A stretch of DNA of 64,000 nucleotides from Saposhnikovia divaricata (lineage: Eukaryota > Streptophyta > Magnoliopsida > Apiales > Apiaceae), in NCBI GenBank assembly GCA_036435485.1, contig CM071597.1, positions 149,665,647 to 149,729,646 on the forward strand, in the 5' to 3' direction. The position numbers and the translations under genes are program-made. Positions within the stretch are counted from its first letter, which is position 1, and the number at the start of each line of letters is the position of its first letter. Below, one piece after another: positions 53,564 through 64,000 of this stretch. The notes under the pieces were generated by a model. It saw nothing but the letters and a program-made list of their open reading frames with translations. It had not been told where the DNA came from and did not search any database.

Positions 53564-55455
53564 CTACAGCATCATCATCATCCTGTTCTGCTGTTTGAGT
53601 TGTCTTCTTCTTCTCCTCTCCACACTCCTATCTTCATCTTTTTCTTTACTCACACTTCCTCCCCCTCTAGATTTCTCCCCCTTAGTTGAGGAATCCTCTA
53701 CAGCTTTATGGCTTGTACCAGCTCCAGGGCCACTTTCATCACTACTTCCAAAGAATTTCTTCTCTTCTGCTGTAAGTGAGTGAGTTCTGCTAATGATATT
53801 ATATAAATGTCTCAACCCCTTTGCTTGATGATTATTTTACCTTTCAATTTGACTGAGACGATGTTCAGTGGATAAGCGATTCTCATTTATGTTATTCTGA
53901 AGATCTTCAATCTGATTGGACATAGAAGTTATAATGAGATCTTGAGCCACTGTGACATCTCCAGAGTCTTCAATTGCTTGTTGTTGAGAGAGTTTGAGTG
54001 CATTTATCTTGTTGTTGAAGATAGTTCTCATGTTATCCATGTCAAACCTTAAGTTTTTATTATCTTCTTCAGCTTGAGCAAGACTTTCTTTTATTTGATC
54101 AAGTTGTGCCACGAGAGATAGAGTGTTTGTGTCATTGTGTGCTCTCACCTCAATCGCTCTATGAGTATCACTCACCTCACGTGCTAGTGTTTCACTCAGA
54201 TTTGAGGTAATCCTCACATCACTCCTCTCATATTCCTGAGCTGTATCCATTGTACCTGCATCAGAAATCACCCTAGCCTCCTCTTGGAAGGTCAGTGGTG
54301 GTGCAATGGGAGTTCGTAAATCCCGATCAACCTGTGAGGGTTCTTCTGCCGTAACAATGGCAGGCACTGTAACTTGCTCTCCTTGCATGACAATGTTTTC
54401 AGCTTCATTTAAGAAAATGTCTTCCCCCATTGTGAGTAACAGGGGTGTGCTTGAAGAAATGAAGGGGTTTATAGTTGCCTCAGATATAGTTTTACTTCTC
54501 TTTTGGAAAGGCAAATATGTTGTTTCACTCAAGGTTTCACTACTAGGGTTAGATCTTTTGACTGACAATTTCTTTCTGCGATAGTGTTTGGAGAATTTAG
54601 GATTGGTGTTTGGTGCAATGACCTGGGTTGAGGGTTGTGGTTCTACAGCCCCTTGGTCACTTCTCACAATTAATTGACTATCAGAAAGATATTGAGATTG
54701 CAAAGTAGTTGAGTCAAATACCTGATCATTAACATTTGCAGCATCTTCACTCTGAGTGGGTTGATCCACTTGAAGTTGAGGTTCAGGAGCAGTTAAGGGT
54801 TCAGGATCAGGTTGAGGTTCTGGTTCTGGTTGATGTTCAGGAACTTGTTCTGCTTCATGTTCTGGAGCTTGTTCAAGTGCAAGTATCCCAGCAACTGGTT
54901 GAGGCATAACATTTGGCAAATTCATGAATATAGACATATATGGTGTTATGACCACTGGAACATGCAACAGAGCTTTAGAAGTATCCAACCTAGTGTAGAA
55001 CTTCTTGTTTGGTTTACCAGACCATTGAACTCGATCATTTGGAAAAGGAGCAGGTTGATCCTCAGGCATAAGATGATTAAAAATTAATGTCAAAAATCGA
55101 GGATAATGACACTTAACCATTTTACCTTTTCCAAAGTTCTTTCTAGCCTTTTTCACACGATTTAACAATATAGGCCATATCAAGCTGCCAAAATTGATCC
55201 TTCTGTTATGTGCAATTGAGAAACCAATTGACTGTAACATACCTGTGATGACGGTATTGTTACTCTTGGTGGAATTGGCAAAAACCTTTGCTATGATCTC
55301 GAAGAAAATGTTCCATTCTTGAACAAGGTTGCTTTTGAGTGGACGTTTAAGATCCAGTTGACCTTGATAGTTCAGATGTGTAAAGAATTGAGTCGACTCA
55401 TCAGTTGATGGCGCTTCAGAAAATTGTTCAGTAGGAAGTTTCAGAGCAGCATTGA
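53564..55455 (-). pseudogene. Element D accessory ORF, N-terminal part, cut by element C
   Basis: The minus-strand frame is open from the element C junction (55455) to a TAA at 53837-53839, and continues in the same frame to 53564. The first readable part (QEWNIFFEIIAKVFANSTKSN, then NFGSLIWPILLNRVKK and HYPRFLTLIFNHLMPED) matches the N-terminal accessory domain of SIRE-1. It is followed by a Pro/Glu/Gln-rich repeat-like linker (QAPEHEAEQVPEHQPEPEPQ...), a Ser/Thr-rich region and a probable coiled coil (about the last 110 residues before the TAA). A frameshift near 53615 separates this frame from the 52488-53513 part. The ATG at 55240 is internal; the real start was lost to the insertion. Confidence 0.75.
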
Positions 55456-58400
55456 TGTAAGAACCCCAAATTTTGGATATAATTAAAAACTTTTTATTAT
55501 GTACTGAGATAATGGTGAATAGTGATTACGATTACGATGTAACGATTGAGATAATGAATGAAAGGAGTAGATTTGGATTCAAATGCTTATATGTCATGAA
55601 GAATGCTATTGGTTGACAATCTAGATAAGAATTATCTATCTCCTAGGAAATTAAGATTTGATCATTCCAAGGGGGAAGGTTATTCTTATGTCATCCAAAT
55701 CGAGATCTGTTATCAGTCCAGTGGTTCCGTAAAAGGGTTAAGGAACGATTGAAAGAGAACCGGGACATTTATATAACCCTAAAAGAATAAGTAAAGAATA
55801 AGTGATGAATAGTGATTTTGGTGGACGTAGGAATATTATTAGACGAAGCTATATAGAAGTTCCCGGAACGAAATTCTGAGTTCGTATTAGTGATCCAAGG
55901 GGAAAAAGAGTGTATGTAAAAGCTGTCGGATTCTGAAAAATAGCACTTTTACTTTCCACGAGATTTCCCTGGACACTGAAAGACTTAAGGAATTATTGAA
56001 GGGATTTAAGGAAAATAGGTTCAAGAATTATTAAAGAGAATGGAGGATGATAGTATAAATATTAAGACGGTTTCCGGTAAAACCCTAACTAGAAACGAAT
56101 GAGTTATTCCTCCGAACGATCAATCAAATTAAGTAATAACCGGACAAAGAGAGAAGCAGAGAGCCAAGATACATGCATGTGCAAATAGATAAGATCAAGT
56201 AACTAAGTAGTTACAAAGTAACAAGCATCTTTAGAAACCAAATCACTTAGTTAGCTTGCATGACACCTTTCCACCACAAAATCACAACACTTGTCCCTTG
56301 GATTGCATCATATATGAGCAAAGCACTTTAATAAAGTAGCTTTATGCTAGATATTATCATCAATAATGCATTTTGGACAAGGATGAGATCAAAGCAAGCA
56401 AAACAAACTCCATTCCTCTCATTCTCTCAAACTGTCCAGCAGAAACACTCTCCAAAGACAATTTCATATCTCCATTTCTATCCATGATAAAATCACCAAA
56501 TTTTAACCATAGCCTCTCCACTCCATGGGTAATATTCGCTCAAAATTTCATGTCCAACAAAGTAGTATAGCCTAGTCAAATCCATGCTCAAAGTTGAAGA
56601 AGCCAAACTGATCTGTGCTTGACAGTTTCTGTCCAGAGGAGAAAGGGGGCTCAAAACCCTAGCTAGGAAGCTTCAAATCTGATGATCTAGGACTCAAAAC
56701 AAAGCTTATGAAGAGGCCAAGATGTGGTAAAAATTTGAGAGACAAACTCTTATTTTTCTATTTTCTATGATTTTTACAAAAGTGATGATGAATAGTAACC
56801 CTTAGAAACTAACTTTGTTTTCTTGGTTTTCTTTGTTGCTCTAAGCTATATTAAGGTGATCCAAGGACTAGATCAAGGCTTGTTAGACTCCTAGACACAC
56901 CAAGGAAGGTATAAATCTCTTGAAACCCTAGGCCTTACTTTGATATCATGCTTGTTCTTGATGATTTTAGAGTAATATGTTCTTAATGATGTTATAAGCA
57001 TGATTAGTTAAGTGGTTTAGTGAATCAAGAAGCATGATGATTTTTAATACCAAGATCAGTAGCTTCTGGACTCTTAGAGATGCTTATTAAGTGTATAAAT
57101 TGTTTAGATGCCCGGTGTGGCTTGGTTGATGCGATATGATTTTTAGAACGCTCGATTCATAGCCGTCGTAATGCCCGATTTTCATTAACATTAAGAAATC
57201 GATATGGTCAGTGGTCATAACTCTCTGTTCTTGACAAAGCAATGAACCCTGCTGATAGGTTTTTAAACATAGATCACTTTGGCGAAAGAATCGAAGCGTT
57301 TCGATTTACGGTTTAGGAATTATGGTTAAATTCGTAAAAGTGGTTCGTAACCATAACCGAAAGTTCGTAATTGAAATTGGACCATCGTAAATCGTGTAAT
57401 TCAGTGGCGAATCTTGGTAATTAAATAATAGAGGTAAAAAGGAAGGTGTGAGTGAAAACCACATGTCGATCGGATCGTTTTTCGATTTTATAAAAATATT
57501 CGAATCACGGTTAAACGCGAACGAACCCCTAAAAGTATGCTTGATTATACCTTTCGTAAATCACTTAGAAAACGGACGATAAAACTCGAGATATAATATT
57601 GATTCGTAAACGATCGACCCTATCACTTTTGTGGCATAAGTACCTACCTAGTGTAAGTGTCATGACATACCGTAATAACGAACAAATGTTGGATCGAGTC
57701 GATAGTAAAAAGAGTTACACTAAAGGGGGTATAACGAGATAACTCGAGAACGTGTTTCGATTTAAGTATAACTTAACTTTTAAGATGTTAAGTGATTAAT
57801 CCCGAATGCCTTGGCTATTTATAGATCACCAAGCTGACCCGGGACCCGCTACCACTACCTCTTACCGTACTCGATTACAAGGCAAGTTTCAATTCCCTTC
57901 TTTTAGGCTGTTGTTGTGATTGAATATATATATATACATGTTTTCTGTTATACATATGCCATAGCATGCATGCCTACTTTCCAATTATATCGTTATGCTT
58001 GTTCCCTGATTGTTTATTGGCTTATAAATTAGATAGCTAACGTATCAATTATAAGCCGATTATTGTAAGACCCTCATAGAAGGCCGTATACATCTTATTC
58101 ATCAAATATAGACCGGGAGTCAATATTTCTTGATATATCGAGGTTACCTCGAAGGAAAATATCTAAGTAAATATTTTCCATTATTCGGGCGACGAATATT
58201 ATTTGAATATTCGTTCGAGATTATTTATTTAACGATCCCTACTTCAAATAATTATTTGAACGTAACTATTCGACGAATAATATATTTTTATATTCATTCA
58301 GAGTCGAATTATTTATCGATTATTATTTTGAATATTCTTCTAAAGGTTGGACTACTAAATGAATATTATTTGGATATTCATTTAGAATATTATTCGTCAA

Positions 58401-60223
58401 ATGAATATTACTTTTGAATATTCATTTAAGATAGTAATTACCTGATGAATATTATTTTAATGTTCATCTGAAGCTTGATTTATTTATCGAGTCTTATCTC
58501 GAATATTCCTTTAAAGCTTGGATTACTAAATGAATATTACTTGATATTCATTTAGAATATTATTCATTAAATGAATATCACTTTTTCAATAAACATTTAA
58601 ATTCCTAATTAATTATGAATATTATTATGAATATTCATCCAGGGTTCTATTTAATCATCGAATATTATTTTAAATATTTAAATATTCTTTTCAGGTCTTA
58701 TTAATTAATGAATATTATTTTGAATATTCATTTGAATATTTAATTATGCAATAAATATTCTCTCGATATTTCTTCAAGGATTATTTGAGAAATACTCTGA
58801 TTAAAGATATTCTTTCATATTCCTAAATGTTCTGTAAAATATTTTAATTCAATAAATATTCTCTGAATATTTATTCCATACTTAGAATAACCTCGATAAG
58901 GTTTATCTTCTTCGATTATTACGGAAAATATTTCGGAGTCATATTATTATTAATCATATATCAAGAAAGGTTCTCGGACATCATTCTTCTTTGAGTCTAT
59001 CTCCCTAATAATAAGGGAATCTTACTTGGAAAATGTTAATTATCTTGTCGACTTCCCGGTCATAAAGTATTCTCTTCACTCGCAACTCGGGTGCTATTGA
59101 CTTATTAAGTCGTTGTTTACCTTCTCATCTTTCGAGGGGTAAGATTGTTGGAACAAGTTGATATTCGTTACCAAGCAATAGCTTGGAAGTGATTGGTGTA
59201 TTTTCCTTTCCAACTAGATACGACTACTTTGTAGAGTCTTATCAACAAGTATTATACTTGGGGAAAGGGGGACGAACGTTACATTCAGAATCATGAATTC
59301 TATTTGAACTAGGAGTCGTGTAAGAGGCCGAGTAGCGCCGGTCTATCCCCTTTGGCCCAACCTTTGGCCGGGGAGAGCTAGTAAAGCGGTAGACAAGTAA
59401 AGCCATCAGTTCTTCCTTCTACCGGTAGTAAATCTAATTTGAGCTGTACGATCTCGACTGATCATCAAGATTGGAACAGCGGGCGCGGTGAATACTCCAT
59501 CATTGGTTCATCATCCAAACTTATTTATTTCCTGCAACATAATTACTGTTGGCAGAGCTGGAAAAGTGTTCATAACTGAAATTGCAATCTTTTCATGCAA
59601 GTTCCTCTTTTTAATGACAATGAGAATATCTCGCTTACTTTTGATGTAGCAGATATTTCTACAAACAAATACTTTAAGTTACCTTGTAACTTCATCGTTC
59701 ATATTATACTGGCATCATTTCCGTAAATGCATGGCATATGGTTTGAAAGATACTTTTGAACTGTTATATATTATCGTTCAGTTATATATTATTGTTGGTG
59801 GGCTATTGCTCACCCTTGCTTTATTATTATATCACAACAACAGCTAGACCAGATGACTCGCACAAGGCGCACTCGACGTAGGCGAGGACGATGAGACTAC
59901 CAGAGCTAAAGAAGAAGCTATTGGTATGATAGATTTATTCTTTCAGTTCCAAGTATATGGTCTAGTATGACTTATGTAAATGGATGGCAAAGAGTATGTA
60001 TTTATATTGAAATTCTTTTGGATTGTAAGAACTCATAATGTGATTAATAAAAATTTGATTGTTACTCTGATTTCATCTCTGGGACTATAACGGGTGTGTT
60101 TTATATTGTTGTGTTGGGTCATAGAGATGTAATTTATTTTATGTTAAGGAAAGTTCAATTGTTGTGGACAGAATTGGAAACCGTAACCACCGGATCCCGG
60201 ACCCCGGATCTGGGGGTGTTACA
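55456..60223 (+). repeat. 5' LTR of element C (4768 bp)
   Basis: Same start and end sequences as the B LTR (TGTAAGAACCCC ... TGTTACA). It shares the AT-rich hairpin block (58110-58890) but lacks the 20-bp tandem repeat. No coding potential recognised. Confidence 0.9.
58110..58890. repeat. AT-rich GAATATTC hairpin array in element C LTR
   Basis: The counterpart, read in the opposite direction, of 405-1080 and 10950-11625, with the same words but many differences. Confidence 0.72.
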
Positions 60224-60227
60224 GAAG

Positions 60228-60239
60228 TGGTATCAGAGC
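60228..60239 (+). other. Primer binding site of element C (initiator tRNA-Met)
   Basis: TGGTATCAGAGC lies four bases after the LTR end, with the same spacing as in elements A and B. Confidence 0.92.
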
Positions 60240-63200
60240 GTACGTTATAAACCCCAGAGATGAGGCGACGTTAAAACAATAAATTCATTAAGATTATAAG
60301 AACTCTTGCCAAGTTCATAGTCGGACTACTTAAGGTAGTGATGACGTATAAAACCCTTATGGGAACTCTTAAGTATCATGATAGTAACTTAGCTCGATAT
60401 CGTATCGACGAATAAGGCGACAGACCCTGAGGCGTACGAGCAGCAGCATGATGATGTTGTATTATATGCTGACGATCGGATTGTGAATTCGACAGAGTAC
60501 CCTATTGAGGACTCGAAAGAGGTTCCAGCAGAGGAGAATCCTATTGAGGATGAGGAGTTTACTCCAAGGAAATGAGGGTTGCAGCCAGAGGGATAGCGAG
60601 AGTTAAGATTATAGTGCTCAGAGAAGTGAGCACAAAGAACTGAGATATTATTAAGAGAATTGAAATTTTATGTTGGATTTATAGCCGGACTACGAGAGGT
60701 AGTACCAGCAATTAAGACAGATTGGAAGGATTACTTGAGGTCTTATATGGGGATAGATAAAGATCCTTAGAGACTTTCAGATTAATGAGAAAAGAGTAGA
60801 ATGATGCATGATTATCAATGACATCGATTTAGGGCGAGGAGCAGAGTCCCTAGAAATAGTTGAGAAGGAGGCAGTAAGTGCCATATCATTTGACAAATGA
60901 ATTAGTATGAATATTGTCAGTAATAATTCGCCATGAGAAGGCAGATGTCATAGGTTGTAATTTATAGAACCAAATTGAGGTTGATGAAGTTGTTTTACTC
61001 AGGAAAATGTCCATTTTATGAATGAATCAGTTAGAAAGTGAAAACATTGGGAAGTGACAGCATGATTGGATAAAGTTATATAGGGAAGTAGTAAGCAAGA
61101 CAATGATCTCAGAACCTACAAGAGGAGAAGACCAGTGAGTCTATGATAAACTCGTAATAAGACTATTGTCAGGAACCAAGGATAGGTTTAGTTCAACTCA
61201 GTGAAATGATGATCAAGAAACGTTAGATGCATGTGATTCAGAAAGATATTGAATTCTTTCTTTTCCTTGAATGGATTGTAGTAGTTACCTTGAGTTTACT
61301 CCGACGCGGAATTATAATGGATCAAGTAATACGATTAGCGGTTAAAGAGAAAAATGTGAGAAAAAAATCTTCCTAGAGCTAAAAGATGAAATTGGTCATG
61401 ACCCAGAGTTGGCATTGTGTAATGGAAAAAGGGGACTTTGTGCCTCCAACGACGCTTCGCATAAAGGATTGGGATGTGCACTTACGCAGCACGAGAAAGT
61501 GATTGCTGATGCATTTGAATAGCACGGTTCGCCAGATTCGAATGGCATTGATAGTGCCAATTTTGTGGGACAACCAACTCCGACGGTAATGTTCCTTCTG
61601 AGACTAGTAGTCAGGTAGACTGACATTTGGTAATATTGAATATCAGGACGTATAGGCATCAGGACGTTGCGACAAGTTTCAGTTTAAAACTGTTGATTCC
61701 CTTCTAAGGGATATATATAATTGGTTCCTCTCCAGGGGTTAAAATTTCAACCTGATGACGATTATTTCGTTAATTATGACTGCCTACGGTTCTACCTGCT
61801 TGGAGGTTCATTAAACTATTCTTCAGGTTTTGAAATCGGTCTCCTTAATGTTACCAGTAGATGGATAGATTGACCAAAATTTCCCTAATTATGGGAAGAA
61901 TTTCAACGAATTTTGGCAAACCTTGTCTTTCTGATTATCATAGAACATCATGGAAGAGAGTAGAAACTGGGGCGAACCCCGTGAATTGGGTAAAGTAACC
62001 GCTATATGGGTTGGTGGACAGACCCTGGTTATCGCGATTGATTGTAGAAATACAATGATGAAGTGAGATTGGACGAAAACAGGAAATGTAAGTAAGAAAC
62101 CAGCCGGACTGAGAAACTCCGGGATTGACTTAAGTGAAAAGGCTGTTATGCCAGGAATGGTAAGCTTGCGTGGCACGTGGGAGTGATAAGAATAGTTGAA
62201 AAGATAAAAATAGAGGAAAGGTTACCGGAGACGGCGCTGAGTAGCCGATTAAGACTTATATGAAGTAAAGTTTTGGAAAGGTAGAAAGGTATCAAAGAAG
62301 AAGGCACTATGCCAGCAATTGCTAGAAAAGTAATGCTATTAGCCAACCCCTAAAATCATATATTTTTATTTTAGTGTGGCCAGTTGAGGCCAAGTCACAA
62401 AGGACTATCAAGTGACTAGACCAGCAATGAAAGGACAAAGCAGGGTTGCTTCTAAGTAAGCACCGACTGCAAGGGCTTCTGATATGACGGAAATATTAAT
62501 GAGATTGTAGGAATCTTCTACTGAACCCTTTGCAACCCATGTTTGGATTTGGAATTTACTAGACTTTTGGAATGGGGTCACCCGTAATAAGTGATTCATG
62601 TGTATATGATCGTCCAAGATTACGAAAAAAAAAAATGGAAGTATAATGACTTGAGATGTATGGTGTTAGGGTATCATAAATACCATGAATATATTATGAC
62701 TAAGGAAAGTAAACAATGAAGGTTTATGAAGAGAGTATAGAAATGGTCAGAGATTGATCAGTATGCCGTAGAAATGTTGTCAGAGGCAAGCACCTTTGAG
62801 AAGGACAATAAGTACTAAGAGACTCACGTTGAACTCGACCAATATCTTCCAGGACATCCTTGTTACCATTACCAAGTTCTGTAAGAAGAGCAGATAGACA
62901 TACGTTGTCTTTCGGAAGGTCAAGTAGACCGACAACCATCTTAAAGGAGAGGTTAGCATTAAACTACCTATTGATTATCCAAAAAGAATAATTGGAAGAG
63001 GTCCTTATCAAGGATATATGATTTAATGGTCAACTAAAGGATGTAAGTATTTCATGGATATATATATAATTGAGGATAAAATATCCATAAGGTAAGACAA
63101 ACCCTAGGGAATGCACAAGGGATGGCATTAACCCTAATAATGACACGGTGGAACTCAGATGAGATAAGTTGAATCGACCAAGGTAACAATAACTTTTAAG

Positions 63201-64000
63201 GATTTATTTAAAGAGAGTTTTGGAAAGAACATAGATAGAGTTATTTGAGTATTGGTTAAGGATGTTTTGATATACCCTGTATCCATAAAATACAGGAGGA
63301 ATGAGGAGGATGACCTAAGAAACTTTCGAGGAAAAAGGTAATATTTTGGACTTCAAAATGGAAGTTTGGTAAGGAATGTATATTAATAATATTGCCGGAT
63401 GAGGCGTGTGCGAAACCCTGAGGAAGTATGGATTGAACCTATAAAGGTTGAGATTATCCTAAGATAAGGAAAGAACTAAGAAAAGAAGTATCCTAAGTAG
63501 GATTGGGAATAAACGTGATAAAGTTCCCACGGGTAGGTGGAAGCAATGACTTATGGAGAAAGACTGATAAATATATTTTTCTCCATCAGCAGAGCTTAAG
63601 GGAGAATGCTTTCACCCAACAATGATGGGAATGAGGTAGAAATGTTTGAATTGGAATATATCCAGAGAACAAGGATTACCAGAAATTATTATTATTAGGA
63701 AAGGCCAATGAGGTGGCCGACAGTCTAAGTATAAAGGAATAATTACAAATGTTCATACCGAAGAAACAAAAGATATTTGGAAAGACCTTGAAGGTCATAT
63801 TGGAGTGGAGGAAGTTACATTCCTTTTGATGATTGTACAAGAATCGAAGGTAATAATAGTTTAAGTAAAGATTCGATTCCTGATGGAGTCTTAAGCATAT
63901 TACGTACCTTAGAAGGTCCCGTTTTGAGACAGACCAGGACCATGATACAAAATTAACGAAGTAAACCGTTAAGTTTCCAGTCTTTTATAGAAGCTGCATG
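60240..64000 (+). pseudogene. Decayed gypsy gag-pol interior of element C
   Basis: No long frame is open. Near 60418-60576 a short acidic frame (DPEAYEQQHDDVV ... NPIEDEEFTPRK) may be a remnant of the gag N-terminus. At about 63695-63740 the plus strand reads GKANEVADSLS, the RNase H/integrase boundary trace also present in element B near 6280-6310. Long stretches, for example 62150-62470, match the reverse complement of element B with few differences, including shared non-coding positions. Confidence 0.7.

Larger units (their letters stand above)
51420..55455 (-). mobile_element. Element D: minus-strand SIRE-like copia element, 3' part
   Basis: Reading leftward from 55455: an accessory ORF (55455-52488), a short 3' UTR, a polypurine tract (52243-52230), and an LTR from 52229 to about 51420. 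The pol and 5' LTR would lie beyond element C, right of the window. It is a different subfamily from SIRE-1: the LTR sequence is unrelated by eye and lacks the CAACGGAT motif, but the accessory ORF shares the N-terminal domain. The exact left end is uncertain because no clear TG start is visible where the SIRE-2 gag stops. Confidence 0.75.
55456..64000 (+). mobile_element. Element C: second copy of the B family, plus orientation, cut by right window edge
   Basis: Begins TGTAAGAACCCCAAATTTTGG, as the B LTR does, and inserts into the D accessory ORF in the opposite orientation (left flank attga). It has a 4768-bp LTR, an initiator-Met PBS and 3.8 kb of interior, with the rest outside the window. 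It is clearly diverged from B in the LTR but close in the interior. Confidence 0.88.

Overview
This 64-kb window comes from a plant nuclear genome, most likely a repeat-rich flowering plant. It carries no recognisable host gene, no rRNA or tRNA gene and no CRISPR array. Almost every base belongs to an LTR retrotransposon, and the elements are inserted into one another. Diagnostic landmarks are plant initiator-Met-tRNA primer binding sites (TGGTATCAGAGC), one tRNA-Asp-type primer binding site, polypurine tracts, TG...CA LTR ends, 5-bp target-site duplications and Ty1/copia and Ty3/gypsy protein motifs.

Layout, left to right. (1) 1-14704, minus: element B, a Tekay-like Ty3/gypsy element with giant LTRs (about 5.1 kb) and a decayed interior; its 3' LTR runs off the left edge. 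B sits in (2) the gag/protease of an Athila/Tat-type gypsy element (14705-17412, minus). That element is joined head-to-head to the 3' end and 3' LTR of the same family in plus orientation (17413-20950). (3) This complex lies inside the reverse transcriptase of SIRE-1, a plus-strand SIRE-type Ty1/copia element (20951-21358, then 43796-50862). (4) SIRE-1 RT is also split by a minus-strand Ty1/copia element (21359-43795, TSD gttca) with a fully open 1321-codon gag-pol. (5) The 3' LTR of that copia element is in turn split by element A, a plus-strand gypsy chromovirus (22257-35597, TSD tctct). (6) SIRE-1 resumes with its pol C-terminus, a very long accessory ORF (45257-49670) and an LTR (49845-50862). 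That LTR leads straight into a second SIRE gag (50922-51419). (7) The second gag is cut by element D, a minus-strand SIRE-like element (about 51420-55455) with its own accessory ORF. (8) D is interrupted by element C (55456 to the window end, plus), a second copy of the B family.

The only clearly intact protein gene is the inner copia gag-pol. SIRE-1, D, the Athila-like gag and the gypsy interiors carry stops, frameshifts or deep decay. LTR pairs compared by eye are very similar: about 6 mismatches in 4.2 kb for B, about 9 in 1.5 kb for the inner copia and about 35 in 3.5 kb for A. Several insertions are therefore recent although A and B have degenerate coding regions, which suggests they were mobilised in trans.

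The most unusual signals are: a MYB-site-like motif (TATCAACGGATA) repeated about 23 times in SIRE-1, clustered in the LTR, upstream of a candidate internal promoter for the accessory ORF, and inside that ORF; a gypsy element (A) with two successive 3' ends; and the giant accessory proteins of SIRE-1 and D, which share a recognisable N-terminal domain.
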